In this document: positions 1 to 8,603 of the stretch, in pieces | Layout of the letters: every line of letters starts with the position of its first letter | How positions within the stretch are numbered: the stretch's first letter is position 1 | Assembly: GCA_944392255.1 (NCBI GenBank) | Contig: CALXVY010000010.1 | Span: 1-48,035, forward strand | DNA: 48,035 nucleotides | Direction: 5' to 3' | From: an uncultured Alphaproteobacteria bacterium | GTDB taxonomy: Bacteria > Pseudomonadota > Alphaproteobacteria > RF32 > CAG-239 | Program-made: the position numbers and the translations under genes | Notes under the pieces: model-generated | Database searches by the model: none | What the model was told of the DNA's origin: nothing | The model's input: only the letters and a program-made list of their open reading frames with translations

Positions 1-876
1 CAAAATTGTGATAATGGTTGTGGACAAAACACACGCAAATGCTGTGTTGCTTGTACTCATAAGATTACCTCAAAACCAGCGAACTCTTCTTATACCTATT
101 CTTCTTGTAATGATGGTTCTGGTAGTCACCAGATTCAAACCGGTTGGAAATGTAACCCTGGTTATCACCAAGTGGGTTCCGATTGTGCAAAAGATTGTAT
201 TGCCAATACTTGTTCGGGATACACGCTCATAGGTTGTCCGGCTAATGCAAACTGCTCATCTTGCTCTAAACAAACTACGACCTGTTCCGGCGGTGCGACA
301 ATGTATAAAATGACAGGCTGTAAATCCGGATATCACCAAAGCGGTAACACTTGTGTGGCGCACTCTTACTCTTGCCCGAGTGGATATCAGGCTTCGGCTT
401 GTTCTTCTTCTCAGGTACAAACCGGAACAAAATCTAAGGTATGTTCTTGCGGAGCAACTTCCGGCACTTGTTATGCCTGCCGAGCTAAAACTTGTGCCGA
501 ACAAGGCAAAAAAGATTGTAACGGCTCTTGTATCGCCACTTCTGAATGCTGTGGCGGATGTCCGAGTGGCAAAAAATGTTCTAACGGTACTTGTGTTGCG
601 GCTTGTACTGCTAACACATGTTCTGGTTATACTATGAGGGGTTGCCCGACTACTGGCAATTGTTCAAAATGTACTATCGTTTCTTCCAACTGTACTACAG
701 GAGCAACTAAATATAAATTAGATTCTTGTAAACCAGGATATAAAATCTCGCCTATTAATTCAACGATGTGCGTTCCTATTTGTGCCCCTATTCCTGATGA
801 TGATATCTCTAAATGCACTAATGGTTGGGAACATTGTTATGATAATTGTGGAGGTATTAGAAAATGTTGTCTCTAA
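1..876 (+). CDS. Cysteine-rich modular protein, 5' end cut by window edge
   Basis: The reading frame is open from base 1, so the start lies outside the window. The visible 291 residues are dense in Cys and rich in Ser, Thr, Gly and Lys, with short motifs such as CSNGTC, CCGGC and KSGYH. The first 200 residues are colinear with the complete paralogue at 8944-10317; I count about 19 differences by hand, so it is probably also exported and disulfide-bonded. After base 600 the two diverge. This copy repeats its own NTCSGY...GCP...NC..C module (about 196-354, again at 601-768) and ends with a CTNG...C..NCGG..KCC segment resembling the module near its visible start. No catalytic motif is seen. Function unknown; surface or extracellular adhesion is a guess. 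Convergent with recN across a shared terminator. Confidence 0.85.
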   Translation, partial: QNCDNGCGQNTRKCCVACTHKITSKPANSSYTYSSCNDGSGSHQIQTGWKCNPGYHQVGSDCAKDCIANTCSGYTLIGCPANANCSSCSKQTTTCSGGATMYKMTGCKSGYHQSGNTCVAHSYSCPSGYQASACSSSQVQTGTKSKVCSCGATSGTCYACRAKTCAEQGKKDCNGSCIATSECCGGCPSGKKCSNGTCVAACTANTCSGYTMRGCPTTGNCSKCTIVSSNCTTGATKYKLDSCKPGYKISPINSTMCVPICAPIPDDDISKCTNGWEHCYDNCGGIRKCCL

Positions 877-983
877 TTTAATTAACTATTTTATTTACAA
901 ATATTATATTTTCTCAATCTTTATTGATTAAAATAGTATTATTTGAAGCAATGTAATTGGCCTTGTCGCTATATTTAATTACA

Positions 984-1025
984 AAAAAAACATCTCTGAT
1001 TTCAACAATCAGAGATGTTTTTTTA
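984..1025. terminator. Bidirectional intrinsic terminator between the Cys-rich gene and recN
   Basis: Perfect inverted repeat AAACATCTCTGATT / AATCAGAGATGTTT with a 4-5 base loop, A-run on one side and T-run on the other. It sits between two convergent genes and can serve both. Confidence 0.85.
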
Positions 1026-1037
1026 TATAACCTTATT

Positions 1038-2711
1038 TTATGCTGATTTTGTATTGATTAAAACATTGGCGGCGGCGCGGGCTTCATCGGTAATAATATC
1101 GCCGGCCAACATGCGGGCTATTTCTTCTTGTTTTTCTACGGCACTCAATTCTCTTACCGTGGTGGTGGTAATATTATTTTCAGTATGCTTTTCAACCTTG
1201 AAATGATGGTTACCTCTTGAGGCCACTTGCGGCGAGTGTGTCACCACCATGACCTGAACATTTTGCGCTAAGCGTGCCAATCTTTCACCCACGGCTTGCG
1301 CAGTTGCTCCGCCGACACCGGCATCAACTTCATCAAAAATCATGGTGCCGACACTCGAACTATCTGCCAAATTGACTTTCAATGCCAACATAAAGCGCGC
1401 TAACTCACCACCCGAAGCTATTTTGTTAATTGGTCCTTGCGGAGAATTGGGGTTGGTGGCAACCGTAAACATCACATCATCAGCGCCATTTTCAGACCAA
1501 CCACCCTCGCCTAAATCTTTAACTTCCGTTACAAATTTAGCCTTTTCCATTTTCAATGGCGGCAATTCTGCCATTACGGCTTTATCTAATTTTGCGGCTG
1601 CCTTCTTGCGTTCGGTACTCAATTTCTTGGCACTCTCAACATAGCGTAAGCGTTTTTCTTGCTCGAGTTTTCTTAAATTTTCCAATCCTTCTTCGCCAAA
1701 CTCAATTTGTCCCAACTGCTTTTGAAAATCTGCCAAAACCTGAGGCAACTCACTCACACTTACCTGATGTTTGCGCGCCAAACCTTTGAGCATGAACAAT
1801 CGGCTTTCAATGTTTTCCAGCTCATTGGTATTCATGGAAATATTTTCCGATGCGGCTTCAATCTGATTAACCGCCTCTGATGTTTCTATCAAAGCTCTAT
1901 CTAAAGTCGCGATAATCTCATCATATTTGCCTTCGACATGGCTGGCAGCCTTATCCATAGCCGCTTGAGCATGTCTTAAAGCAGACTGCACATCATGTCC
2001 TTGGGTCAAAACATTATAAGCATAAGACAAATTTTCGATGATTTTTTCAGCATTCATCAGCTCAGAACGGCGATTGTTTAACTCTTCTTCCTCGCCTTCA
2101 TAAGTGGCGGCAGCTTCCAACTCTTTAACCCAATGGCGCAGATTTTCTTCATCTTCCTTGGCTTTTAAGATATTGGCTTCCGCCTCTATTCGTTGCTTTT
2201 TGGCATTTTTATAATCAGCATAATTTTGCTTAACTTCATTCAACAAGTCAGCATAATTACCATAAGCATCTAAAACGCTTAAATGGTTTGCGGGATTGAG
2301 CAAGCCTTGGTTGTCAAATTGGCCATGAACCTCTACCAAATATTTGCCAATTTCTTTCAACAACTTCAAGCTTACTGCTTGGTCGTTAATAAAAATTTTT
2401 CCTTTGCCGTCTTTGCTCAATGTGCGTTTGATAATCAAATCGCCATCGCAATCAAGCTCGTTTTCAGCCAAAATATTTTTTATTGGGCTGTTTTCTGCCG
2501 GCTCGTCAAAAACGCCGGTTACGCTTAACTTATCTTCACCCATACGAATCAACGATGTTTCGGCACGATTGCCAATGACCATACCTAAAGAATCCAACAA
2601 AATGGATTTTCCGGCGCCGGTTTCACCTGTCAAAACACTCAAGCCGGATTTGAAATCCAAATCCAGCTTGTCAATTAAAACAACATTGCGTATGGATAAA
2701 GTTTGCAGCAT
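1038..2711 (-). CDS. recN: DNA repair protein RecN (SMC-like ATPase)
   Basis: RecN is a cytoplasmic SMC-family ATPase that acts in recombinational repair of double-strand breaks. The 557 residues match the usual length. Seen: a Walker A GETGAGKS at residues 29-36, a long charged central region suited to coiled coil (about 150-380), an ABC-type signature SGGELARF near 433 and a Walker B MIFDEVD at 457-463, followed by a VVTHSPQ switch region. It is the last gene of the leftward lpxC-bamD-recN set, 10 bases after bamD. This order is common in alphaproteobacteria, where ligA often follows; here a Cys-rich gene follows instead. Confidence 0.97.
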   Translation of the reverse strand: MLQTLSIRNVVLIDKLDLDFKSGLSVLTGETGAGKSILLDSLGMVIGNRAETSLIRMGEDKLSVTGVFDEPAENSPIKNILAENELDCDGDLIIKRTLSKDGKGKIFINDQAVSLKLLKEIGKYLVEVHGQFDNQGLLNPANHLSVLDAYGNYADLLNEVKQNYADYKNAKKQRIEAEANILKAKEDEENLRHWVKELEAAATYEGEEEELNNRRSELMNAEKIIENLSYAYNVLTQGHDVQSALRHAQAAMDKAASHVEGKYDEIIATLDRALIETSEAVNQIEAASENISMNTNELENIESRLFMLKGLARKHQVSVSELPQVLADFQKQLGQIEFGEEGLENLRKLEQEKRLRYVESAKKLSTERKKAAAKLDKAVMAELPPLKMEKAKFVTEVKDLGEGGWSENGADDVMFTVATNPNSPQGPINKIASGGELARFMLALKVNLADSSSVGTMIFDEVDAGVGGATAQAVGERLARLAQNVQVMVVTHSPQVASRGNHHFKVEKHTENNITTTTVRELSAVEKQEEIARMLAGDIITDEARAAANVLINTKSA

Positions 2712-2721
2712 ATTCTACGCC

Positions 2722-3477
2722 TTAATTCTTAGTCATTCCTTGTTCAATTAAACCCATGGCTTGTTTGGTCCATCTGCTCTTGGGATAATTATATTCCAAA
2801 ACCTGATAAGCTTTTTGCGCCTCGGTATTCAACCCTAAAATGGTATAAATTTCAACCTGACGATACAATGCTTCTTCTATTTGCGGGGTGGTTTGATATT
2901 GATTTACTACGGTTGAAAAGCGATTTAATGCCGACAAATAGTTTTCTTGTCCTAAATACCAGCGCCCAATAGACATCTCTTGTCCAGCCATGTGATCAAC
3001 CGTTAAATCTAACTTCAAGCGTGCATCTTTCGCATATTCACTATTGGGGAAACGAATGATAACTTCGCGCAGAGCTTGCATGGCTTTTTGCGTATTGCTT
3101 TGGTCTTGGCTGACATCGACAATTTGTTCATAATAGCACATGGCTTTGAGATAATATGCATAAGCTATGTCCTTATTTCCGGGGTGATATTTGATGAATC
3201 TATCAAGGGCAATAATTGCATCATCATATTTTTTATCTTCATAGTAAGAATACGCAGCCATCAATCTTGATTTGGCTGCCAAAGAAGAATACGGATGCTC
3301 TAACTCTACTTTTTCAAAAGTTTCTGCGGCTTTAGTATATGAAGTTTTTTTCAAATATTCTTGAGCTTGTTGATATAATCCTTCTGCGGTTTTGGGTTCT
3401 TCTTTCGGTGTGGAAGAGCAAGCCGTTAACATACTTAAGCTCAAAACAGAAGCCAGAATAAGCAGATTTTTTTTCAT
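2722..3477 (-). CDS. bamD: Outer membrane protein assembly factor BamD
   Basis: BamD is the essential TPR lipoprotein of the BAM complex, which inserts beta-barrel proteins into the outer membrane. The 251-residue product begins with a lipoprotein signal (MKKNLLILASVLSLSMLTAC) with lipobox LTAC and Cys20 as the predicted lipidation site. TPR-like helices follow, with YQQAQEYL, AAETFEKVE and FPNSEYAKDARLKL typical of the family. It lies between lpxC (3 bases) and recN (10 bases), so the three are almost certainly co-transcribed. Confidence 0.95.
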   Translation of the reverse strand: MKKNLLILASVLSLSMLTACSSTPKEEPKTAEGLYQQAQEYLKKTSYTKAAETFEKVELEHPYSSLAAKSRLMAAYSYYEDKKYDDAIIALDRFIKYHPGNKDIAYAYYLKAMCYYEQIVDVSQDQSNTQKAMQALREVIIRFPNSEYAKDARLKLDLTVDHMAGQEMSIGRWYLGQENYLSALNRFSTVVNQYQTTPQIEEALYRQVEIYTILGLNTEAQKAYQVLEYNYPKSRWTKQAMGLIEQGMTKN

Positions 3478-3480
3478 CTT

Positions 3481-4344
3481 CTATTTCTCCTCAATAATTT
3501 CATAATTACTCGTATCAGCAAAAAGTTTTTTCAACAACTCATTGGTATGAAAATGTCCTGTCTTTGAGGCATTCAAGCGTCCCAAAACACGATAGCCTGA
3601 TGTATATAAATCGCCAATGGCATCCAAAACTTTATGATTGACGCACTCATTCTTTACACGGAAGCCGCCTTCATTTAAAATCTTTTCACCATCTAAAACG
3701 ACAGCGTTTTCCAAACTACCGCCTTTAATTAAACCAATGGATTGCAAATAATCCACCTGATATTTTTCACAAAAAGTACGACAAGGTGCGATTTCTTCCT
3801 CAAAAACTTGTTCTTCAATATCGGCATCAAACTCTTGGTGTCCGACAATTTTTGAAGGGAAATCAATGGCAAAATGAATATGCAATTTATCGCTCGGGCT
3901 AAGGCTGACGCTATTTCCCTTATCATCTGCAAAAACAACTTCTTTTTTGACTTTGAGATAACGGCGCGGCGCATTTTGTTCTACCAGTTCAACATCTTTG
4001 AAAATATCGGCAAAAACTTTGGCGCTGCCATCCATAATCGGAATTTCCGGATTGTTGATTTCTATTAAAGCATTGTCAATGCCTTTCATGTACAGAGCGC
4101 CCATTAAATGCTCGATTGTAGAAACAACATTACCTTTATTATCTCCCAAGCATGAGCAATTTCTGGTATCAACAATTTGCGAATACAAACCTTTCAGTTC
4201 CGGTTTTTCCGGCAAATCTACTCTTTTGAAAACAATGCCGAAATTTTCTGCTGCCGGATTGATGGTCATTATGGCTTTGCATCCGGAATGCAATCCTATT
4301 CCTTCTATTCTTAACGGCTGTTGCAAAGTTTGCTGCATTTTCAT
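3481..4344 (-). CDS. lpxC: UDP-3-O-acyl-N-acetylglucosamine deacetylase LpxC
   Basis: LpxC is the zinc amidase that catalyses the first committed step of lipid A synthesis. Over 287 residues the active site is intact: EHL with Glu78/His79, HKVLD with zinc ligands His237 and Asp241, and the general-acid region GHFH at 264-266. Its presence means the cell makes lipid A. It is the first protein gene of the leftward lpxC-bamD-recN unit and starts about 35 bases from the 3' end of rnpB on the same strand, with no intrinsic terminator between. In many bacteria lpxC follows ftsZ at the end of the dcw cluster; here ftsZ is absent from this position. Confidence 0.97.
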   Translation of the reverse strand: MKMQQTLQQPLRIEGIGLHSGCKAIMTINPAAENFGIVFKRVDLPEKPELKGLYSQIVDTRNCSCLGDNKGNVVSTIEHLMGALYMKGIDNALIEINNPEIPIMDGSAKVFADIFKDVELVEQNAPRRYLKVKKEVVFADDKGNSVSLSPSDKLHIHFAIDFPSKIVGHQEFDADIEEQVFEEEIAPCRTFCEKYQVDYLQSIGLIKGGSLENAVVLDGEKILNEGGFRVKNECVNHKVLDAIGDLYTSGYRVLGRLNASKTGHFHTNELLKKLFADTSNYEIIEEK

Positions 4345-4378
4345 CTCTTGTTACCCTTTGTTTATTGTTTTTTTATAT

Positions 4379-4766
4379 TCAGGCAGCCTATAAGCCGGGT
4401 TCTGTATTTTGCTCGGTATCTCAACCCAACAAAACGATAGCTATTCATCTGGGCAGAATGTCACCATACTGCTCGTCGCGACCTACCTCTGGAGCGAGGT
4501 GGAAACGCCCCGTGTAACTTTGACTTATCAAAGCCCTCCTAACTTGGTCTTGCTTCAGATAGGGTTTACCTTGCCAAAACCGTTACCGGCTTTGCGGTGG
4601 TCTCTTACACCGCCTTTTCAACCTTACCGCAGAACAAAACTGCGGCGGTAATTTTCTGTGGCACTTTCCCTTGGGTCTCCCCAGCCAGACGTTATCTGGT
4701 ATCTTGTTTCCATGAAGCCCGGACTTTCCTCGCCGGTTTTCCGACGCAGCTATCCGGCTGCCTATT
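4379..4766 (-). ncRNA. rnpB: RNase P RNA, bacterial class A
   Basis: Read on the minus strand, the conserved 5' core GAGGAAAGTCCGGGC lies at 4717-4731 and the conserved 3' element ACAGAACCCGGCTTAT at 4390-4405. The ends form helix P1: AGGCAGCC at the 5' end (4756-4763) pairs with GGCTGCCT at the 3' end (4381-4388). The length of about 388 bases is normal for class A. The RNA is the catalytic subunit that matures tRNA 5' ends. A weak promoter is possible upstream (TTGCTT at 4794-4799, TAGAGT at 4772-4777, 16-base spacer). No terminator separates it from lpxC. The ends are good to a few bases. Confidence 0.95.
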
Positions 4767-4935
4767 TTCAGACTCTAAACATATAAAAAATAAAAGCAAG
4801 TTTATTTATTAAAAAAAGTGAAAAATTATCCCCATTTTTTTATTTTTTTGTAAGCGAGAGTCCACAAGGACTTGCGAATCCACTTTTCATATTTTAGCAG
4901 AACAAAACAAGAACTCTTGATGAAATGCTAAAATT

Positions 4936-4960
4936 TCCCATTGATTCCCATGAATTCCCA
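4936..4960 (-). promoter_or_regulatory. MraZ operator: three TGGGA boxes at exact 10-base spacing
   Basis: On the minus strand TGGGA occurs three times, at 4956-4960, 4946-4950 and 4936-4940, each followed by five spacer bases. The known MraZ operator is TGGGN repeated with 5-base spacers in front of mraZ. A degenerate fourth box (TACCA on the plus strand) is at 4966-4970. A possible -10, CATAAT, is at 4969-4974, which would put the -35 region inside the operator, consistent with repression of the rightward operon. Confidence 0.8.
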
Positions 4961-5008
4961 TGTTATACCATAATTATTGGTGAAATATATTTTCAGAGGG
5001 ATGTAGAT

Positions 5009-5473
5009 TTGAGAAAAGTTTTTCTCTTTATGGACACTATCTGTAATAAGGTTGACGGTAAAGGCCGTGTTTCCTTACCTTCTGATTATCGCGCCATTGT
5101 CAAAGACTTATCCAGCGAAATTGTTTGTTATCGAAGCCTCTCTCTGCCTTGCATTGAAGGCTGTTTGGAAGAAACTTTGGATAAGCTTGCCGCTGATATC
5201 GAAAACTCTACCGACTTCTTTTCCGAGGTTCAAGACAACCTTACCAATCTTGTGTTTGGCGATGCTAAACGCTTTCCCTTTGACTCAACCGGCCGCATCA
5301 TGCTTTCGGAAAAACTTTTAAAACACGCGCAAATTACCAATGAGGCCGTGTTTGTCGGTAAAGGTCGAAAATTTCAAATTTGGAATCCTGAAAACTGGGC
5401 AAAAGAAGAAGCTCGTATTCGTGCCGAAGCTTTGAAAAATCGTCCATCTTTGAAAACTAAGGAGAATGAATGA
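5009..5473 (+). CDS. mraZ: Transcriptional regulator MraZ
   Basis: MraZ is a ring-forming DNA-binding protein that represses its own division/wall operon. The product has two SpoVT/AbrB-like halves; NKVDGKGRVSLP in the first is the family hallmark. I choose TTG at 5009 (154 residues), preceded by AGAGGG at 4995-5000; ATG at 5030 is the alternative. The frame stays open up to an ATG at 4925, but that start would place the operator boxes inside the coding region and has no clear ribosome site. It overlaps rsmH by four bases (ATGA), so the two are translationally coupled. Confidence 0.9.
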   Translation: MRKVFLFMDTICNKVDGKGRVSLPSDYRAIVKDLSSEIVCYRSLSLPCIEGCLEETLDKLAADIENSTDFFSEVQDNLTNLVFGDAKRFPFDSTGRIMLSEKLLKHAQITNEAVFVGKGRKFQIWNPENWAKEEARIRAEALKNRPSLKTKENE

Positions 5474-6402
5474 TGATTCCCGGCGGCTATGAAAAACATT
5501 TTCCGGTTATGTTGCCTGAGGTTTTACAAGCACTCATTCCCGCTGACGGCAAAATTTATGTTGATGCCACTTTTGGTAACGGCGGTTACACCGAAGCCTT
5601 GCTCAAAGCTGCAGATTGTAAAGTAATTGCTCTTGACCGCGACCCGAATGTTTTGCCAAGAGCTCAAGAATTTCAAGCAAAATATGGTTCTCGCTTCGAG
5701 TTTAGAGCCGGTCAATTTGGTGATTTTGCCGAACTAGTATCTGAAAATATTGATGGTGCCGTATTTGACATTGGTGTTTCTTCCATGCAACTTGATAACG
5801 CTGAACGTGGTTTTTCTTTCTCCAAAGACGCCCCACTTGATATGCGTATGTCTTGCCAAGGGCTTTCTGCCGCCGATATTGTCAATACATTACCTGAACA
5901 AGAACTTGCCGATATCATCTATAAATATGGTGAAGAAAAGAAATCTCGCCAGATTGCGGCAAATATCGTTAAAGCACGCTCTATTCAACCCATTGAGACA
6001 ACCAAACAATTGGCTGATCTTATTTATGGCGTTATTCGTAAAACACCTAACACTATTGATCCGGCAACACGCACTTTTCAAGCTCTGCGTATTGCCGTGA
6101 ATAATGAACTCCAAGAACTTGAAAATGGTCTTAAAGGAGCAACTGCCAGACTTAACCCGAACGGGCGTCTTGTTGTGGTTACTTTTCACTCTCTAGAAGA
6201 CCGAATTGTTAAAAACTTTTTCAAAGAAAATTCCGGATCTCGCGTGCATGTTTCTAAATATGCAAAAGATGCTCCGGTGGTTGATGAAAATGCAATTTTT
6301 GCCGAAACATCTAAAGTTATTTCTGCATCTGAAGAAGAAATCAAATTAAATGCTCGTTCTCGCTCGGCTAAATTGCGTTGGGGGCAAAAGAAAGAACGCT
6401 GA
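5470..6402 (+). CDS. rsmH: 16S rRNA (cytosine1402-N4)-methyltransferase RsmH
   Basis: RsmH (MraW) methylates N4 of C1402 in the 16S rRNA decoding centre, using S-adenosylmethionine. The 310-residue product has normal length. The SAM-binding loop YVDATFGNGGYTEALL is near residue 30, followed by FDIGVSSMQLD and ERGFSF, and a C-terminal VVTFHSLEDRIVK block typical of the family. It overlaps mraZ by 4 bases and has a ribosome site (AAGGAG, 5459-5464). An in-frame second ATG at 5473 is equally possible. Second gene of the rightward mraZ-rsmH-ftsL-ftsI operon. Confidence 0.97.
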   Translation: MMIPGGYEKHFPVMLPEVLQALIPADGKIYVDATFGNGGYTEALLKAADCKVIALDRDPNVLPRAQEFQAKYGSRFEFRAGQFGDFAELVSENIDGAVFDIGVSSMQLDNAERGFSFSKDAPLDMRMSCQGLSAADIVNTLPEQELADIIYKYGEEKKSRQIAANIVKARSIQPIETTKQLADLIYGVIRKTPNTIDPATRTFQALRIAVNNELQELENGLKGATARLNPNGRLVVVTFHSLEDRIVKNFFKENSGSRVHVSKYAKDAPVVDENAIFAETSKVISASEEEIKLNARSRSAKLRWGQKKER

Positions 6403-6422
6403 ACCTAGAAAGGACAAATAAA

Positions 6423-6806
6423 ATGACCAGTACGAAAACCGTTTCTTATATCTTGTCTATTATCATTCCCTGTCTGTTGGGTTTTGGTATTTTAGTGATG
6501 AAAAATCAGGTACAAGGCTTGGAAAAACAATTGGTTGTTATCAATAAAAATATTCAAGATGATATTAAAACCATTCATGTTCTTAAAGCAGAATGGAGCC
6601 ATTTGAATAATCCGGCTCGCTTACGTAAACTTGCGGCTAAACATATTTCTCTAAATCCTATCAAAGCTGAACAAATTATTAACCTTTCTGCGTTACCATT
6701 TGAATATGAAGCCGATGATTCGAGAAGAAATTTGGCTCAGAGAAATATCTCAGATTATGCTGACCAAAATAAAGGTTTGAAAAAACTGGCTAAAGCTCAA
6801 CGTTAA
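6423..6806 (+). CDS. ftsL: Cell division protein FtsL
   Basis: FtsL is a small bitopic membrane protein that joins the FtsQBL divisome subcomplex. The 127 residues show a short cytoplasmic tail, one membrane helix (about residues 6-25, VSYILSIIIPCLLGFGILV), a coiled-coil-like stretch and the ARLRKLAAKHISLNPI segment typical of alphaproteobacterial FtsL. I start at ATG 6423, 9 bases after AAAGGA; the frame is open upstream to 6378, which would overlap the end of rsmH and lacks a ribosome site. Sequence is poorly conserved in this family, so the call rests on topology, the LRKLA motif and position between rsmH and ftsI. Confidence 0.88.
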   Translation: MTSTKTVSYILSIIIPCLLGFGILVMKNQVQGLEKQLVVINKNIQDDIKTIHVLKAEWSHLNNPARLRKLAAKHISLNPIKAEQIINLSALPFEYEADDSRRNLAQRNISDYADQNKGLKKLAKAQR

Positions 6807-6854
6807 TCTTTGATTTTATAATGTAATTGTATAGCAGAAAAGGCAAATAACAGG

Positions 6855-8603
6855 ATGTTTGGGAAATTTTTTTCCAAAAAAGAAGAAAGCTTTTATTTAC
6901 CGGGGGAAGAAATTAAAATCGGTAAAAGCTGTTCTTTTATGAATTATACATGCGCTAAAGATCCTCTATCTATTTGCAAAAATCGCGTGGCCTTTTCCAT
7001 GCTTGCTTTCCTTTTGGTTTATTCTATCATCGGTATTCGTTTGTTTGAAGTTTGCGTCGCCCCCAATATTCATGATGCAGAACAGGAAGAAGCTACTCAC
7101 TTACGCGCTTTTGCACAAAACCCTATTAAAAGAGCTGATATCACTGATAGAAACGGCACAATTATTGCCACTTCTCTGCCTACGGTTAACCTTTATGCCA
7201 ACCCCAAAAAAATTTTGAATCCTGAACGTGCTGCTCAGCGTTTGGTAAAAGTTCTGCCCGAACTCAATTATAATGATGTTCTGCGCAAGCTTTCCGGCAG
7301 AGGGAGCTTTGTTTATCTTAAGCGTAACTTAACCCCTTCTCAGCAATATCAAATCAATTATCTCGGAATCCCCGGATTGGAATTTGAAAACGGAGAAAAA
7401 CGAATCTATCCTCATAAAAATTTGTTTGCTCATTTGCTCGGTTCAACAAATATTGATAATAAAGGTATTGCCGGTATTGAAAAAGCTGAAAATGAGCGCC
7501 TCACCCAATCTGATATTCCATTAGCCTTAACAATTGATTCGGGAGTCCAAGACACCATTCGCGAACATCTTGCCGCCGCCGTGAAACATTTTGACGCTGC
7601 CGGCGCTGCCGCTATTTTAATGGATGTGAATACCAGCGAGGTTTTGGCTTTGGTTTCTTTACCTGATTATGACCCTAACCGTTCCGTTAATCCTAATTCT
7701 CGTTCTTATTTCAACATGGCCACAAAAGGTGTTTATGAACCTGGTTCCGTCTTGAAAATTTTTAATGCCGCTATGTCGCTTGAAAGCGGAAAAGTTAAAG
7801 TCTCAGATAAATTTGATGCCTCAGAACCCTTAAAACTTAAATATAACGTCATTAAAGATTATCGCGGCGAGAATCGTTGGCTCTCCGTTCCAGAGATTAT
7901 GGTATATTCCTCTAATATTGGTTCTGCTCGCATGGCTCTTAAAGTAGGAGGTGCCGAACAAAAGCAATTTATGCAAAAAATGGGCTTTTTTGATGAACTC
8001 AATTTTGAAATTACCGAAAAAAGCAAACCCATTTTCCCCAAACGCTGGGGTGAAGGAACAATTGCAACCGTTGCATACGGCTATGGTTTGGCCTTAACCC
8101 CAATGCATGTGATTACCGCCTTTTCCGCAGTTGTTAATGGCGGAATCTACCACGAACCAACTTTGCTCAAAAACAGCGATAAAAAAGATAACGGATATCG
8201 CGTTCTTTCTTACAATACATCAAAACAAATGCGCGATTTATTGCGTTTGGTTGTTACTGACGGCTCAGGTAAACGCGCCAATGTTTTGGGATATGAAGTC
8301 GCCGGAAAAACCGGTACGGCAAATAAACTTTCCGCTAATGGAAAATATAACAGCAAAGTTGTGCGAACCACTTTTGTTTCCACATTTCCGGTCAGCCATC
8401 CTCAATATGCGCTTTTGGTGATGATGGATGAACCTAAAGGCAGCAAAGAAACTTGGGGTTTTACGACCTCTGGCTGGAACTCGGTGCCAACTGCCGCAAA
8501 AATCATCTCGGCTATTGCTCCGCAACTCAATGTCAAAGCCAATTATGATTTAGATGAAGCGCGCCAAGCTCGTATCATTGAAGCTTCTTATACCCGCCAC
8601 TAA
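6855..8603 (+). CDS. ftsI: Peptidoglycan transpeptidase FtsI (PBP3)
   Basis: FtsI cross-links septal peptidoglycan. The 582-residue product has a cytoplasmic tail, one membrane helix (about 45-68), a PBP dimerisation domain beginning near KRADITDRNG (about 92), and a transpeptidase domain with all three active-site motifs: SVLK near 298-301 with the nucleophilic Ser, SSN near 352-354 and KTG near 485-487. It ends the rightward cluster: murE, murF, mraY and the rest of a normal dcw operon do not follow; 340 non-coding bases and a Cys-rich gene do. Confidence 0.96.
   Translation: MFGKFFSKKEESFYLPGEEIKIGKSCSFMNYTCAKDPLSICKNRVAFSMLAFLLVYSIIGIRLFEVCVAPNIHDAEQEEATHLRAFAQNPIKRADITDRNGTIIATSLPTVNLYANPKKILNPERAAQRLVKVLPELNYNDVLRKLSGRGSFVYLKRNLTPSQQYQINYLGIPGLEFENGEKRIYPHKNLFAHLLGSTNIDNKGIAGIEKAENERLTQSDIPLALTIDSGVQDTIREHLAAAVKHFDAAGAAAILMDVNTSEVLALVSLPDYDPNRSVNPNSRSYFNMATKGVYEPGSVLKIFNAAMSLESGKVKVSDKFDASEPLKLKYNVIKDYRGENRWLSVPEIMVYSSNIGSARMALKVGGAEQKQFMQKMGFFDELNFEITEKSKPIFPKRWGEGTIATVAYGYGLALTPMHVITAFSAVVNGGIYHEPTLLKNSDKKDNGYRVLSYNTSKQMRDLLRLVVTDGSGKRANVLGYEVAGKTGTANKLSANGKYNSKVVRTTFVSTFPVSHPQYALLVMMDEPKGSKETWGFTTSGWNSVPTAAKIISAIAPQLNVKANYDLDEARQARIIEASYTRH

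Noticed and set aside
8..637. Open frames in other phases over the Cys-rich gene (also 9406-10126)
   Set aside because: They are shadows of the Cys-rich frame; repeats keep them open. No ribosome site, and the composition is unlike a protein.
4409..4812. Short plus-strand open frames over rnpB
   Set aside because: The region is RNase P RNA on the other strand; no ribosome site.
4859..4872. Hairpin AGTCC-ACAA-GGACT upstream of mraZ
   Set aside because: No T-run follows in either sense and it lies in no transcript I can define; too short to call.
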